A DNA stretch of 64,000 bases from Actinobacteria bacterium IMCC25003 (GTDB lineage Bacteria > Actinomycetota > Actinomycetes > Nanopelagicales > Nanopelagicaceae). The number at the start of each line of letters is the position of its first letter. The stretch's first letter is position 1. Below the pieces are notes generated by a model. That model was given only the letters and a program-made list of their open reading frames with translations, had not been told where the DNA came from and searched no databases. Shown here in pieces: positions 7,125-16,012 of this stretch. The stretch is from NCBI GenBank assembly GCA_002284855.1, contig CP015603.1, positions 806,001 through 870,000 of the forward strand. The letters run 5' to 3'. A program made the translations under genes and the position numbers.

Positions 7125-9113
7125 ATGTCCATGATCTCTGTAACCGTCGATGGTGCTGCTCGCAGCATCGAGGCAGATCAGAAGCCGACTCATCTCTTCT
7201 CAGATGCAAAAGAGATCGTAGTCTGCAAAGTTAATGGAGTACTGAAAGATCTCTGGACGGATCTCGTTGAGGGCGATTCAGTCGAAGGCATCTCCATCTC
7301 GTCAACTGAAGGTCTAGCTGTACTTCGACATTCAACAGCCCACGTGATGGCTCAAGCGGTGCAGCAAGTTTTCGCTCAGACTCGACTCGGTATCGGTCCA
7401 CCAATCACCGATGGTTTCTATTACGACTTCGATCCACAGAACCCCTTCAATCCTGATGACCTCGAAAAGATTGAAAGCGCGATGCGCAAGATAGTAAAAG
7501 AAGGTCAGCGCTTTAAGCGCCGCGTGACCACAGAAGCTGATGCGCTGAAAGAGCTGGCTCACGAGCCGTATAAGTGCGAACTTATTGGAATTAAAGGTGG
7601 CGGAACTGACGAGACAAACGTTGAGGTAGGCGGCACTGAACTTACGATCTACGACAATTTAGGTCGCGATGGACAACCCGTGTGGTCAGACCTCTGCCGC
7701 GGACCTCATCTACCTTCAACAAAACATATTCCTGCCTTCAAATTGATGCGAAGCGCAGCTGCTTATTGGCGCGGCTCAGAAAAGAACCCAATGCTGCAAC
7801 GCATCTACGGAACAGCATGGCCATCACAAGATGAACTCAACGCTTATCTCGAACTTTTAGCAGAGGCTGAAAAACGCGACCATCGCAAACTCGGACAAGA
7901 ACTCGATCTTTTCTCATTTCCTGAAGAAATTGGTTCAGGTCTTGCGGTATTCCACCCGAAGGGCGGCATCGTCCGACGTGCAATGGAAGATTATTCGCGC
8001 AAACGACACGAAGAAGAAGATTACGAATTTGTTTACTCACCTCACTTAACGAAGGCTGCGCTCTTTCAGAAGTCAGGGCACTTGGATTGGTACTCCGAAG
8101 GCATGTATCCACCGATGATCATGGATGAAGAGCTCCATGCTGATGGAACCGTCAAGCGCGCAGGGCAGCAGTACTACATGAAGCCGATGAACTGCCCCTT
8201 CCACAACCTTATCTTCCAGTCTCGTCAACGTTCTTATCGCGAGCTACCTCTTCGCCTCTTTGAATTCGGAACTGTCTATCGTTATGAAAAATCTGGAGTG
8301 TTGCATGGCATCACTCGAGCGCGCGGCTTTACACAAGATGATGCACATATTTATTGCACCAAAGAGCAGATGCCAGGTGAACTCGATTCACTTCTCACCT
8401 TCGTCCTCAATCTTCTTCGCGATTACGGACTAGAAGACTTCTATCTGGAACTTTCAACTCGCAACCCTGAAAAATCAGTAGGAGAAGATGCCGATTGGGC
8501 TGAAGCAACTGAAGCACTTCGCAAGGCCGCAGTAGCGCAGAATCTCGAACTCGTTCTCGATGAAGGCGGAGCAGCTTTCTACGGACCAAAGATTTCCGTT
8601 CAGGCCAAGGATGCAATCGGTCGCACATGGCAGATGTCCACGATTCAGGTTGACTTCCAACTTCCACAACGATTCGAACTTGAATTTGCAGCAGCAGATG
8701 GATCTCGCCAACGCCCGGTCATGATTCACCGCGCACTCTTTGGCTCGATTGAGCGTTTCTTTGGTGTTCTCACAGAGCATTACTCGGGTGCATTCCCACC
8801 ATGGCTTGCGCCAGTTCAGGTGATGGCTATCCCTGTTGCCGATAATTTCACCGACTATTTGCACGACGTTGTGAAGCAGATGAAGTCTGCTGGAATTCGC
8901 GCCGAGCTCGACTCCTCGGATGATCGTATGCAGAAGAAGGTTCGCAACGCCCAGTTACAGAAGATTCCATTCATGATCATTGCCGGTGAAGAAGATATGA
9001 ACGCAGGCGCAGTCTCCTTTAGATATCGCAATGGCGACCAGAAAAATGGAATTGCAATTGCAGATGCCATCGCTGAGATCAAGCAGATAGTTGCTGATCG
9101 CAAGCAGGTCTAA
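7125..9113 (+). CDS. thrS: Threonyl-tRNA synthetase
   Basis: This 662-residue class II synthetase has the expected order. An N-terminal TGS domain occupies about residues 1-65. The editing domain follows with HSTAHVMAQ. The catalytic core has [10 protein letters not shown] (zinc Cys) and the RYE-type motif 2 region, and a C-terminal anticodon-binding domain completes it. It charges tRNA-Thr and hydrolyses mischarged Ser-tRNA. A TAGGCT at 7113-7118 ends 6 nt before the ATG, a textbook leaderless arrangement. It heads the conserved thrS-HIT-pgsA-acyltransferase-pimA run of Actinobacteria. Confidence 0.97.
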   Translation: MSMISVTVDGAARSIEADQKPTHLFSDAKEIVVCKVNGVLKDLWTDLVEGDSVEGISISSTEGLAVLRHSTAHVMAQAVQQVFAQTRLGIGPPITDGFYYDFDPQNPFNPDDLEKIESAMRKIVKEGQRFKRRVTTEADALKELAHEPYKCELIGIKGGGTDETNVEVGGTELTIYDNLGRDGQPVWSDLCRGPHLPSTKHIPAFKLMRSAAAYWRGSEKNPMLQRIYGTAWPSQDELNAYLELLAEAEKRDHRKLGQELDLFSFPEEIGSGLAVFHPKGGIVRRAMEDYSRKRHEEEDYEFVYSPHLTKAALFQKSGHLDWYSEGMYPPMIMDEELHADGTVKRAGQQYYMKPMNCPFHNLIFQSRQRSYRELPLRLFEFGTVYRYEKSGVLHGITRARGFTQDDAHIYCTKEQMPGELDSLLTFVLNLLRDYGLEDFYLELSTRNPEKSVGEDADWAEATEALRKAAVAQNLELVLDEGGAAFYGPKISVQAKDAIGRTWQMSTIQVDFQLPQRFELEFAAADGSRQRPVMIHRALFGSIERFFGVLTEHYSGAFPPWLAPVQVMAIPVADNFTDYLHDVVKQMKSAGIRAELDSSDDRMQKKVRNAQLQKIPFMIIAGEEDMNAGAVSFRYRNGDQKNGIAIADAIAEIKQIVADRKQV

Positions 9114-9115
9114 CG

Positions 9116-9640
9116 ATGTCTGAGATCAACGGTGTTGGCATGCCCGATGGATGGCAGCGCTTGTGGGCTCCCCACCGTCTCGATTACTTGCGCGGAGAAA
9201 ATAGACCTCTCGATGGTAATGATGTTGAGTGCCCTTTCTGCCGCATCCCGTCGCTCTCTGATGAAGAAGGCTTGGTTGTAGCGCGCGGCACGACTGCGTA
9301 TGTGGTGATGAATCTCTATCCATACAATCCAGGCCACTTACTTGTATGCGCCTATCGACACGTCGCCGACCTGACTGATCTCACTGATGAAGAGCGACAC
9401 GAAATCACCGATCTCAGTGCGCATGCAATGAAGATCGTACGCAAAGTTTCTAAGGCTGATGGTTTCAATCTCGGAATGAATCAGGGTGCAATTTCTGGAG
9501 CTGGAGTGGCTGCGCATATTCATCAGCATATTGTGCCGCGCTGGTCAGGAGACGCTAACTTCATGCCGATTATTGGAAAGACTAAAGTGTTGCCGCAGTT
9601 GCTTACTATGACTCGCGAAGAGCTAGCTGCCGCTTGGTAG
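9116..9640 (+). CDS. HIT-family nucleotide hydrolase/phosphorylase
   Basis: This 174-residue protein has the histidine triad HIHQH at 134-138 and a CPFC pair at 39-42. Length and location just after thrS match the actinobacterial diadenosine tetraphosphate phosphorylase/hydrolase group. It probably cleaves Ap4A-like dinucleotides, by-products of aminoacyl-tRNA synthetases such as the neighbouring ThrS. It starts 2 nt after thrS and its last 18 nt overlap the convergent minus-strand gene. Exact substrate inferred. Confidence 0.88.
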   Translation: MSEINGVGMPDGWQRLWAPHRLDYLRGENRPLDGNDVECPFCRIPSLSDEEGLVVARGTTAYVVMNLYPYNPGHLLVCAYRHVADLTDLTDEERHEITDLSAHAMKIVRKVSKADGFNLGMNQGAISGAGVAAHIHQHIVPRWSGDANFMPIIGKTKVLPQLLTMTREELAAAW

Positions 9641-10219
9641 TAAATCAATATAACTTTGCACCACATCTATTCCAATGCCCTTAATGAGATTAATGGGAAT
9701 AGCTGGAAATAGAATTCCCGCAGCAAATGCGCCGTCATCCATTTCAGATGTTTGGTCGAAGTACTCTTCTCGAAACTCCCTCACGAGTTCTTCATGTTCA
9801 GGATCGCTGGCACGGATCTGTGGTGGATTCTTTGAGTAATCAATAATCTGCAAATCCTGCAATCTAATGAGGGCAGCTGCCTCTCCGCTGTCATCATGCA
9901 GAACTAGGTAAGGAGTTATGAGTTGATCAAAGACGCGATTTGCAACCATGACCGCATCTTCAAAATCAAGCTCTTGCCCTTCAAGTCCATTGACAACAAC
10001 CAAACGAGGAATCTGGAAGTCATCGAGGGCTGCCCAATTTTCAATTGTCTGTTGGTCGATGCCCGCAGAGGGGTTGATAGCGAAGATTGCTAAATCAGAT
10101 TCACTCTCAGGAGAGTCGGTGAATGAACCGCCGAATGCGGTTGCCACAGATTGGGGAGATGCGCTGGCATGACCGTATATGTGGATACGTTTCACAGCGT
10201 TGGCGCTAGGTGAAGACAT
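9623..10219 (-). CDS. Degenerate EF-G-like G-domain protein (predicted GTPase-dead)
   Basis: The 198 residues track the EF-G G domain from end to end but in shortened form. GHASASPQS (16-24) stands where GHxDxGKT is expected, without the P-loop Lys. SAGIDQQTIENW (51-62) matches EF-G's AxxGVxxQTxxxW. PRLVVVNGLE (71-80) matches PRxxFVNKMD with the G4 Lys and Asp lost. A DD followed by a final IDLLPS (161-196) matches the helix and VDYLPS end of that domain. The stretch that should hold switch I and the DTPGH switch II is absent. The expected function is a non-catalytic binding role, unknown. The gene has its own TAGGCT -10 (10227-10232, minus) 7 nt before the ATG. It sits on the strand opposite the thrS-pimA run and overlaps the HIT gene by 18 nt. 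Confidence 0.7.
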   Translation of the reverse strand: MSSPSANAVKRIHIYGHASASPQSVATAFGGSFTDSPESESDLAIFAINPSAGIDQQTIENWAALDDFQIPRLVVVNGLEGQELDFEDAVMVANRVFDQLITPYLVLHDDSGEAAALIRLQDLQIIDYSKNPPQIRASDPEHEELVREFREEYFDQTSEMDDGAFAAGILFPAIPINLIKGIGIDVVQSYIDLLPSGS

Positions 10220-10226
10220 GCGGGTA

Positions 10227-10236
10227 AGCCTACGAT
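10227..10236. promoter_or_regulatory. Overlapping divergent -10 elements
   Basis: TAGGCT on the minus strand (10227-10232) serves the EF-G-like gene, with its ATG 7 nt away at 10219. TACGAT on the plus strand (10231-10236) serves pgsA, with its ATG 7 nt away at 10244. The two hexamers share bases 10231-10232, so the two polymerases could not bind at once if both are used. Confidence 0.5.
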
Positions 10237-10243
10237 GGTGCCG

Positions 10244-10846
10244 ATGATTAGTAGCGTACTGAAACCAGCTGTCACTCGTGTCATTGAACCAGTGGCCCGA
10301 CTTGCCCTGCGTGCAGGTCTTACCCCAAACATCATCACAGTTCTAGGTGCGCTTGGAGTTCTTATCTCTGCAGGATATTTCTATCCTCGCGAGCAGTATT
10401 TTGTTGGAACACTCTTCATCTGTTTCTTTGCATTGAGTGATCTATTTGATGGCACGATGGCGCGAATCTCTCAGAAGGGCGCAAGTAGGTGGGGAGGATT
10501 CCTTGATTCAACAATCGATAGAATTACTGACTCGGCAATCACGATTGCGATTCTTGTCCCTCTCATCGAATCAGATGACAAACTCTCGTATCTCGGAATT
10601 ATCACTCTCGTGACTGGAATGCTCATTCCTTATATTCGTGCGAAGGCTGAGAGTTACTCCATAGCCTGTTCAGTAGGTATCGCCGAACGTACGGAGAGAC
10701 TCATCATCATCCTCACTGCGATCGGATTTGAAGGACTCAACGTTCCTTATGCACTGGCCATTGGTCTCTGGCTGCTTGCAATTCTTGGCGTCATTACGGT
10801 CATTCAACGAATCAAGGTAGTTCGCGATGGGCTCTTGTCGCAATGA
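10244..10846 (+). CDS. pgsA: CDP-alcohol phosphatidyltransferase, probable phosphatidylinositol phosphate synthase
   Basis: The 200 residues form a polytopic membrane enzyme with the family catalytic motif: Asp66, Asp69, Gly70, Ala73-Arg74, Gly84, Asp88 and Asp92 (DLFDG...AR...GGFLDSTID). It joins CDP-diacylglycerol with inositol-1-phosphate, the first step to phosphatidylinositol mannosides. That substrate is inferred from the next two genes, a PIM acyltransferase and PimA, as in mycobacteria. I prefer ATG 10244 to 10235 because a TACGAT hexamer then lies at the leaderless distance. The 3' end overlaps the acyltransferase start by 4 nt. Confidence 0.87.
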   Translation: MISSVLKPAVTRVIEPVARLALRAGLTPNIITVLGALGVLISAGYFYPREQYFVGTLFICFFALSDLFDGTMARISQKGASRWGGFLDSTIDRITDSAITIAILVPLIESDDKLSYLGIITLVTGMLIPYIRAKAESYSIACSVGIAERTERLIIILTAIGFEGLNVPYALAIGLWLLAILGVITVIQRIKVVRDGLLSQ

Positions 10847-11736
10847 AGGACCGCATCACTCTCGTCGCCTATCTTCTTGGATGGTGGATGGTTCGGACAC
10901 TGCCGGAGAAGTTGGCCTATTCACTCTTCCACTCCATAGGTGAATTTTCGCACCGCCGAAATGGGAAGAGCATTCAAAGGTTGCGCGGAAACCTCCATGT
11001 TGTAAAGCCAGATCTTGATGAGCTGGAACTCGAGACTCTTGTTGCAACGTCCATGTCGTCATATATGCGCTATTGGTGTGACACATTCCGTATTCAAAAT
11101 TGGAGTACGGAGAGAATTCGTAAGACCGTAACGACGACCAATGATCATCTCTTGCTCGATCCCATGAAAGATGGCAGGGGAGTTGTTGTTGCACTTCCTC
11201 ATTCCGGAAATTGGGATCATGCAGGCGCCTACTTCTGCTCACTAGGAATTCCATTAGTAACAGTCGCTGAACGGCTCAAACCTGAGGCACTCTTTCAAAA
11301 GTTTTTGCGGCATAGAGAAGCCATGGGTTTTGAGGTTCTCTCACTCGATAGTCGATCCTTTGTCACACTAGTTAAGCGCGCCAAGGAGAAGCGCCTCATC
11401 GCTTTGGTTGCCGATCGCGATCTCTCCCACTCTGGGATCGATGTCGATTTCTTTGGAAGCAATGCACGAATGCCTGCAGGTCCAGCTCTACTAGCGGTAA
11501 AGACTGGAATTCCTCTTATCGTCGCCCATGTCTCTTATTCCTTCACCGGGATACATATTGATTTCCATCCGGTGCACGTGCCGACGGAAGGAAGCGAATC
11601 AGAGAGGATTGTGCAAACGGTTCAAGCGACTGCGAACCTCTTCGCTCAGGGAATTGCAGAGCATCCCGAAGACTGGCATATGCTGCAGAGAATCTGGGTT
11701 GATGCCCGTGCAGAAAATCTCGAGGAGAGTCGCTGA
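10843..11736 (+). CDS. Phosphatidylinositol mannoside acyltransferase (HtrB/LpxL fold)
   Basis: This 297-residue lipid A acyltransferase-superfamily protein has a membrane-proximal N-terminus and the catalytic HX4D motif at His120-Asp125 (HSGNWD). In Actinobacteria the orthologue between pgsA and pimA acylates a mannose of phosphatidylinositol mannosides at the cytoplasmic face of the membrane. It overlaps pgsA by 4 nt (ATGA) and pimA by one nt (TGATG), so the three are translationally coupled. Function rests on fold plus synteny. Confidence 0.88.
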   Translation: MKDRITLVAYLLGWWMVRTLPEKLAYSLFHSIGEFSHRRNGKSIQRLRGNLHVVKPDLDELELETLVATSMSSYMRYWCDTFRIQNWSTERIRKTVTTTNDHLLLDPMKDGRGVVVALPHSGNWDHAGAYFCSLGIPLVTVAERLKPEALFQKFLRHREAMGFEVLSLDSRSFVTLVKRAKEKRLIALVADRDLSHSGIDVDFFGSNARMPAGPALLAVKTGIPLIVAHVSYSFTGIHIDFHPVHVPTEGSESERIVQTVQATANLFAQGIAEHPEDWHMLQRIWVDARAENLEESR

Positions 11737-12905
11737 TGCCGTTAACTAAGAAGCGCATCGGAATCGTCTGCCCATATGGCTGGGATACACCTGGCGGTGT
11801 GCAAAGCCATGTTGGCGATCTCGCCGAATATCTCATTCGGCAGGGACATTATGTCTCAGTACTAGCCCCCGCCATTAATGATGAAAATCTTCCCGATTAT
11901 GTGACTAGTGCAGGTCGCCCAATCGCAATTCCGTATAACGGGGCTGTCGCACGAGTTCTCTTCGGACCTATTGCATTCGCCCGAGTTCGTCAGTGGATCA
12001 ACAATGGTAGCTTCGATGTTTTGCATCTTCACGAACCAGCGATTCCTTCCATCTCACTACTTGCATGCTGGGCTGCCGAAGGGCCTTTGGTCGGAACTTT
12101 TCACGCAGCAGCTAAGCGCCAGAAAGTGACCTTTGCAGTCGCCCCGATTCTCGAACCTGTTATTGAAAAGTTAACTGCGCGAATTGCAGTGAGCGAAGCT
12201 GCACGTGAAACACTCACAGAACACTTAGAGACAGATGCCATAGTTGTTCCTAATGGGATTTACGCAGATCGCTATCGAGATGGTTCGATAGATGAGAGAT
12301 GGACTGGAAACACCATTGGCTTTATTGGGCGATTCGAAGAGAAGAGAAAAGGACTTCATATTCTCGCCGCGGCGCTTCCTACAGTGATTGCTCAGTACCC
12401 GGATATTAAGGTTTTGATTGCCGGACCTGGAGAAAGTGCAGCGGCGCTGAAAGAGATTGATCCTTCGCTGCACTCTCGCTTTACATTCCTTGGTCGTATC
12501 AGCGAAGAAGAGAAAGCGAATTTTCTTGCATCTATCGCGCTCTACATTGCACCCAACACCGGAGGTGAATCTTTTGGAATTATCTTGGCTGAAGCGCTTG
12601 CTGGTGGCGCCAGCGTAATAGCCAGCAATATCCCAGCATTTGATTCGCTGCTTGGACATGGAACCTACGGAACGCTCTTTGAATCTGAGAACTCACAGGA
12701 TTTATCGTTAAAGATTATTAATCTCCTAGGAGATGAAAAGAAGCGACGCGACATTGCTCAACGTGGAAAGGTCTATGCGCAGGAATTCGATTGGGATGTA
12801 GTGGCAGAGAAGATTTATGATGTCTACGAAATGGCGATGGTCGGTGGAGCAACAGTCTCTCTCTCATCTGAAAATCGTGCATGGAATAAGTTCTTGGGGA
12901 GATAG
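11736..12905 (+). CDS. pimA: Phosphatidylinositol alpha-mannosyltransferase, GT4 family
   Basis: The protein has 389 residues and the two-Rossmann GT-B fold. The N-terminus has the PimA-type acceptor-site segment CPYGWDTPGGVQSHV. The C-terminal half has the GDP-mannose site with the GGESFGIILAEALAGG motif. It transfers the first mannose from GDP-mannose to phosphatidylinositol on the inner leaflet. The start overlaps the acyltransferase stop. With pgsA and the acyltransferase it forms a complete PI to acylated PIM1 module, evidence that this lineage makes PIM-type glycolipids. Confidence 0.9.
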   Translation: MPLTKKRIGIVCPYGWDTPGGVQSHVGDLAEYLIRQGHYVSVLAPAINDENLPDYVTSAGRPIAIPYNGAVARVLFGPIAFARVRQWINNGSFDVLHLHEPAIPSISLLACWAAEGPLVGTFHAAAKRQKVTFAVAPILEPVIEKLTARIAVSEAARETLTEHLETDAIVVPNGIYADRYRDGSIDERWTGNTIGFIGRFEEKRKGLHILAAALPTVIAQYPDIKVLIAGPGESAAALKEIDPSLHSRFTFLGRISEEEKANFLASIALYIAPNTGGESFGIILAEALAGGASVIASNIPAFDSLLGHGTYGTLFESENSQDLSLKIINLLGDEKKRRDIAQRGKVYAQEFDWDVVAEKIYDVYEMAMVGGATVSLSSENRAWNKFLGR

Positions 12906-12907
12906 CG

Positions 12908-13411
12908 ATGACTAAATACATAGTGGGAGCCCTCTTTCTTACTTTCATCGCGTGGTACCTCTCGTACTCGGCCACTCGTTTAGATCGATTACATCATCGC
13001 GTCGAAACTAGTTGGGCAAATTTGGATGGACTTCTGCAACGCCGGGCGGCGATAGCAATCGAGATTGCGCGATCTGAGATTTCTGATCCTGCCTCGTCCC
13101 TCTTGCTCACCTTTGCAGCCCATCAGGCGCGTGAAGCGAGTGTGCGAGATCGATCTCAGGCTGAAACAGGGCTGACCGGTGCTTTAGGAATTCTGTTGGA
13201 GACCTCAACAGATATTTCGGGAGCTAACGAGAAAGATCTTCTCCGTGAACTGAAGGAGCTCACCGAAAAGATCAAGATGGCCATTGCGATGCATGTGGAT
13301 GCAGTAAACCGTACGCAGATGGTTCGGAAGAAGTGGTTTATTCGATTCTTCCGTCTTGCTGGAAATGCTCCAGCACCTGTGACCTATGAATTTGAAGGCG
13401 ATGTTCTCTAA
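12908..13411 (+). CDS. LemA-like single-pass membrane protein
   Basis: The protein has 167 residues: one N-terminal membrane helix (about 3-20), then a helical domain. Its start (RVETSWANLDGLLQRR) resembles the LemA pattern of a conserved Trp and an LxRR turn. The rest is charged and alpha-helical. It follows pimA by 2 nt with a good GGGGAG ribosome site, so it belongs to the PIM operon. A membrane protein at this place is common in Actinobacteria, with no established function. LemA family membership is tentative. Confidence 0.65.
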   Translation: MTKYIVGALFLTFIAWYLSYSATRLDRLHHRVETSWANLDGLLQRRAAIAIEIARSEISDPASSLLLTFAAHQAREASVRDRSQAETGLTGALGILLETSTDISGANEKDLLRELKELTEKIKMAIAMHVDAVNRTQMVRKKWFIRFFRLAGNAPAPVTYEFEGDVL

Positions 13412-14402
13412 GAAATTAAGGATGAGCCTTCTTTCGGCGATCTTACTCGGATTAGTTCTCATCGCAGTAGCCAACCCAGATAATCGCCTTCTCTCGAGGC
13501 TACCTTTCATTTCTACCTCACCCATCAACTCTATTAGCGGATTGCCTGGTGGCGATGGTCCAGTCTTGGTGGTGAAGATCGATGACACACGTCAAGCACA
13601 TCCACAAATTGGTTTAGAGGACGCAGATATTGTCTATATCGAGCAAGTTGAGGGAGGACTTACTCGCTTAGCAGCAATTTTCTCTTCGACTATTCCTAAT
13701 CGTGTTGGCCCAGTCCGCTCAGCTCGAATTTCAGATATCGAATTGCTTGAACAGTACGGCCGAGTTGCATTCGCCTATAGCGGTGCGCAGAAGAAGATGC
13801 GCCCAGTTATTGAAGCGGCGAATCTCGAAGATCTTGGAGCGCAGAACCATTCATCAACAATTTATACAACAGATTCCAATCGCATACAGCCCTATGCAAT
13901 GGTGTTGCGTGCCGATCTACTCATGCAATACGTCAAAGATAAAGGGATCAGTATCGAGTCTTCGAAATGGATGGGTTGGAATTTTGGAGATGCACCCAAT
14001 CAAGGAGTACCAATCAAGTCGGTTCATCTTTCGTGGCCGGCAAGTTCGTATGATGCACACTGGTCTGAAAGTGAGAAGCGGTGGTTACTCGACCATTCAT
14101 ATCAACCAGATATTGCAGATTCAGGTAAACGACTGGGTCCGCAGACACTTGTTATCCAATTAGTTTCCATCAGCGATTCCATCTATAAAGATAAGGTCGG
14201 TGGAGTCACTCCCTTTTCAGCCACAGTCGGGGAAGGTAGGGGATATATCTTGCGCGACGGAAGAGCCTTTGAAGCGCAATGGTCACGCCCTGATGGAGCC
14301 TCCGGCACATCCTGGAGCACTTTAGCTGGCGAAAAAATTTCATTTTCCAAGGGTCAGATATGGGTAGCTCTTACAGATAAAGAGCCTAAATTAAGCAAAT
14401 AG
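13386..14402 (+). CDS. DUF3048 (YerB-type) exported protein
   Basis: This protein of up to 338 residues has an N-terminal signal-anchor (about residues 13-30) and a DUF3048 body. Recognisable segments are VVKIDDTRQAHPQIGLEDADIVYIE, split here by its neighbours, and NRVGPVRSARISDIELL. The domain is extracytoplasmic and its biochemistry is unknown; Bacillus YerB is a lipoprotein, whereas no lipobox Cys is visible here. Starts at 13386, 13401 and 13422 are all possible in frame and none has a well-spaced ribosome site. The gene overlaps the LemA-like gene and ends the operon that begins with pgsA. Confidence 0.78.
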   Translation: MNLKAMFSKKLRMSLLSAILLGLVLIAVANPDNRLLSRLPFISTSPINSISGLPGGDGPVLVVKIDDTRQAHPQIGLEDADIVYIEQVEGGLTRLAAIFSSTIPNRVGPVRSARISDIELLEQYGRVAFAYSGAQKKMRPVIEAANLEDLGAQNHSSTIYTTDSNRIQPYAMVLRADLLMQYVKDKGISIESSKWMGWNFGDAPNQGVPIKSVHLSWPASSYDAHWSESEKRWLLDHSYQPDIADSGKRLGPQTLVIQLVSISDSIYKDKVGGVTPFSATVGEGRGYILRDGRAFEAQWSRPDGASGTSWSTLAGEKISFSKGQIWVALTDKEPKLSK

Positions 14403-14432
14403 CCTTCGGATGCGGATATGAAGAGTTCAAAG

Positions 14433-14470
14433 TAGACTCCACTTCTCGATTTAATTAGCTACTAGGAGTC
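14433..14470 (+). promoter_or_regulatory. Probable pdxS promoter and ribosome binding site
   Basis: TAGACT at 14433-14438 fits the -10 consensus, and AGGAGT at 14464-14469 is a strong ribosome site before the ATG at 14478. This gives a leader of about 30 nt, in contrast with the leaderless genes nearby. The -10 region and ribosome site can also pair (GACTCC with GGAGTC). Confidence 0.4.
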
Positions 14471-14477
14471 ACACATC

Positions 14478-15365
14478 ATGTCTGAAGCAACTGGCACAGC
14501 ACGCGTTAAGCGCGGGATGGCTGAAATGCTCAAGGGCGGCGTCATTATGGATGTCGTAAATGTTGAGCAAGCGAAGATTGCAGAAGATGCGGGTGCATGT
14601 GCAGTGATGGCGCTCGAGCGCGTACCTGCTGATATCCGCGCGCAAGGCGGAGTTGCTCGCATGTCAGACCCAGACATGATTCAGAAGATTCAGGCAGCAG
14701 TTTCAATCCCTGTTATGGCAAAGGTACGTATTGGGCACTTCGTTGAGGCCCAGATCCTGGAAAGCCTCGGCGTTGATTACATTGACGAGTCTGAGGTTCT
14801 TACACCTGCTGATTACACCAACCATATTGATAAGTGGAACTTCAAGATTCCATTTGTTTGCGGTGCAACGAATCTCGGTGAAGCGCTCCGCCGTATCAAT
14901 GAGGGTGCAGCGATGATTCGTTCTAAGGGCGAAGCTGGAACCGGAGATGTCTCTAACGCAATGACTCACATGCGCACAATCGGCGGAGAAATTCGTCGCC
15001 TTACTTCTATGCGCGAAGATGAGCTCTACGTTGCAGCGAAAGAACTTCAAGCACCCTACGCTCTTGTTAAGGAAGTTGCTGAGACTGGAAAGCTTCCCGT
15101 GGTTCTCTTTACCGCAGGTGGAATTGCAACTCCTGCCGATGCTGCTTTGATGATGCAGATGGGCGCAGATGGTGTATTTATCGGTTCAGGAATTTTCAAG
15201 TCAGGTGATCCTGCTCATCGCGCAGCGGCATGTGTAAAGGCAACCACATTCTTCAACGATGCAAAGGTTCTCGCAGATGTTTCACGTGGTCTCGGTGATG
15301 CCATGGTTGGAATTAACGTTGCCGATATCCCAGTGCCTCATCGTTTAGCTGAACGCGGCTGGTAA
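14478..15365 (+). CDS. pdxS: Pyridoxal 5'-phosphate synthase, synthase subunit
   Basis: This is a 295-residue PdxS/SNZ-family (beta/alpha)8 barrel, highly conserved throughout. The two catalytic lysines are recognisable in VMAKVRIGH and in [11 protein letters not shown]. It condenses ribose 5-phosphate, glyceraldehyde 3-phosphate and ammonia into PLP, forming a dodecamer decorated by PdxT. pdxT lies 36 nt downstream. Many actinobacteria carry a tesB gene between the two; it is absent here. Confidence 0.97.
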   Translation: MSEATGTARVKRGMAEMLKGGVIMDVVNVEQAKIAEDAGACAVMALERVPADIRAQGGVARMSDPDMIQKIQAAVSIPVMAKVRIGHFVEAQILESLGVDYIDESEVLTPADYTNHIDKWNFKIPFVCGATNLGEALRRINEGAAMIRSKGEAGTGDVSNAMTHMRTIGGEIRRLTSMREDELYVAAKELQAPYALVKEVAETGKLPVVLFTAGGIATPADAALMMQMGADGVFIGSGIFKSGDPAHRAAACVKATTFFNDAKVLADVSRGLGDAMVGINVADIPVPHRLAERGW

Positions 15366-15401
15366 CCCCTTCTCTATTTTCGTCGGGAAGGTAGACGTGC
15401 A

Positions 15402-15974
15402 ATGAAAGTTGGCGTGCTTGCTCTGCAAGGAGACTTCCGTGAGCATTTGAAAGCAGCTGAAGAGTGTGGCCACACTCCCATTGATGTGCGAAGGGTTTCT
15501 GAACTTAATGAAGTCGATGCACTTATTCTCCCTGGAGGAGAGTCGACAACCATTGTTCATCTCGCCCAAAACTTCGGCCTTTACCAGCCGATAAAGGGCG
15601 CAATCGCGCAAGGGCTACCGGTATATGGATCATGCGCCGGAATGATTCTTTTAGCAGATCGCATCGTTGATGGCGTAAAAGATCAGAAGACATTTGGTGG
15701 ATTAGATATCACTGTGCGCCGTAATGCATTTGGGCGACAAGTGGACTCATTTGAATCGGACCTCACCTTCAACGGCACATCACTCCATGCCGTCTTCATC
15801 CGCGCACCGTGGGTTGAACAGGTAGGAGCCGGCGTTGAGGTTCTATCTACCGCTGCCGATCATGCGGTGGCAGTGCGCCAAGGAAATCTCCTCGCCACCA
15901 GTTTTCATCCTGAATTGACTGAAGATCTCGCCGTGCATCGCTACTTTTTTGAAGAGATCTGCAAAGGCAGATAA
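15402..15974 (+). CDS. pdxT: Pyridoxal 5'-phosphate synthase, glutaminase subunit
   Basis: This 190-residue class I glutaminase has the oxyanion GGES motif at 45-48, nucleophile Cys78 in GSCAG, and a His-Glu pair in FHPELTED near the C-terminus. It hydrolyses glutamine and channels ammonia to PdxS. The gene follows pdxS closely with a GGAAGG ribosome site about 12 nt before the ATG. All catalytic residues are present, so the de novo PLP pathway should be complete with these two genes. Confidence 0.96.
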   Translation: MKVGVLALQGDFREHLKAAEECGHTPIDVRRVSELNEVDALILPGGESTTIVHLAQNFGLYQPIKGAIAQGLPVYGSCAGMILLADRIVDGVKDQKTFGGLDITVRRNAFGRQVDSFESDLTFNGTSLHAVFIRAPWVEQVGAGVEVLSTAADHAVAVRQGNLLATSFHPELTEDLAVHRYFFEEICKGR

Positions 15975-16012
15975 AGTACCGTCATACCAAAGAGCGATTG
16001 AGGTGTTGAAAA

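Noticed and set aside
14435-14470. Leader hairpin hiding the pdxS ribosome site (GACTCC with GGAGTC)
   Set aside because: The 5' arm overlaps the TAGACT -10 at 14433-14438 and is probably not transcribed.
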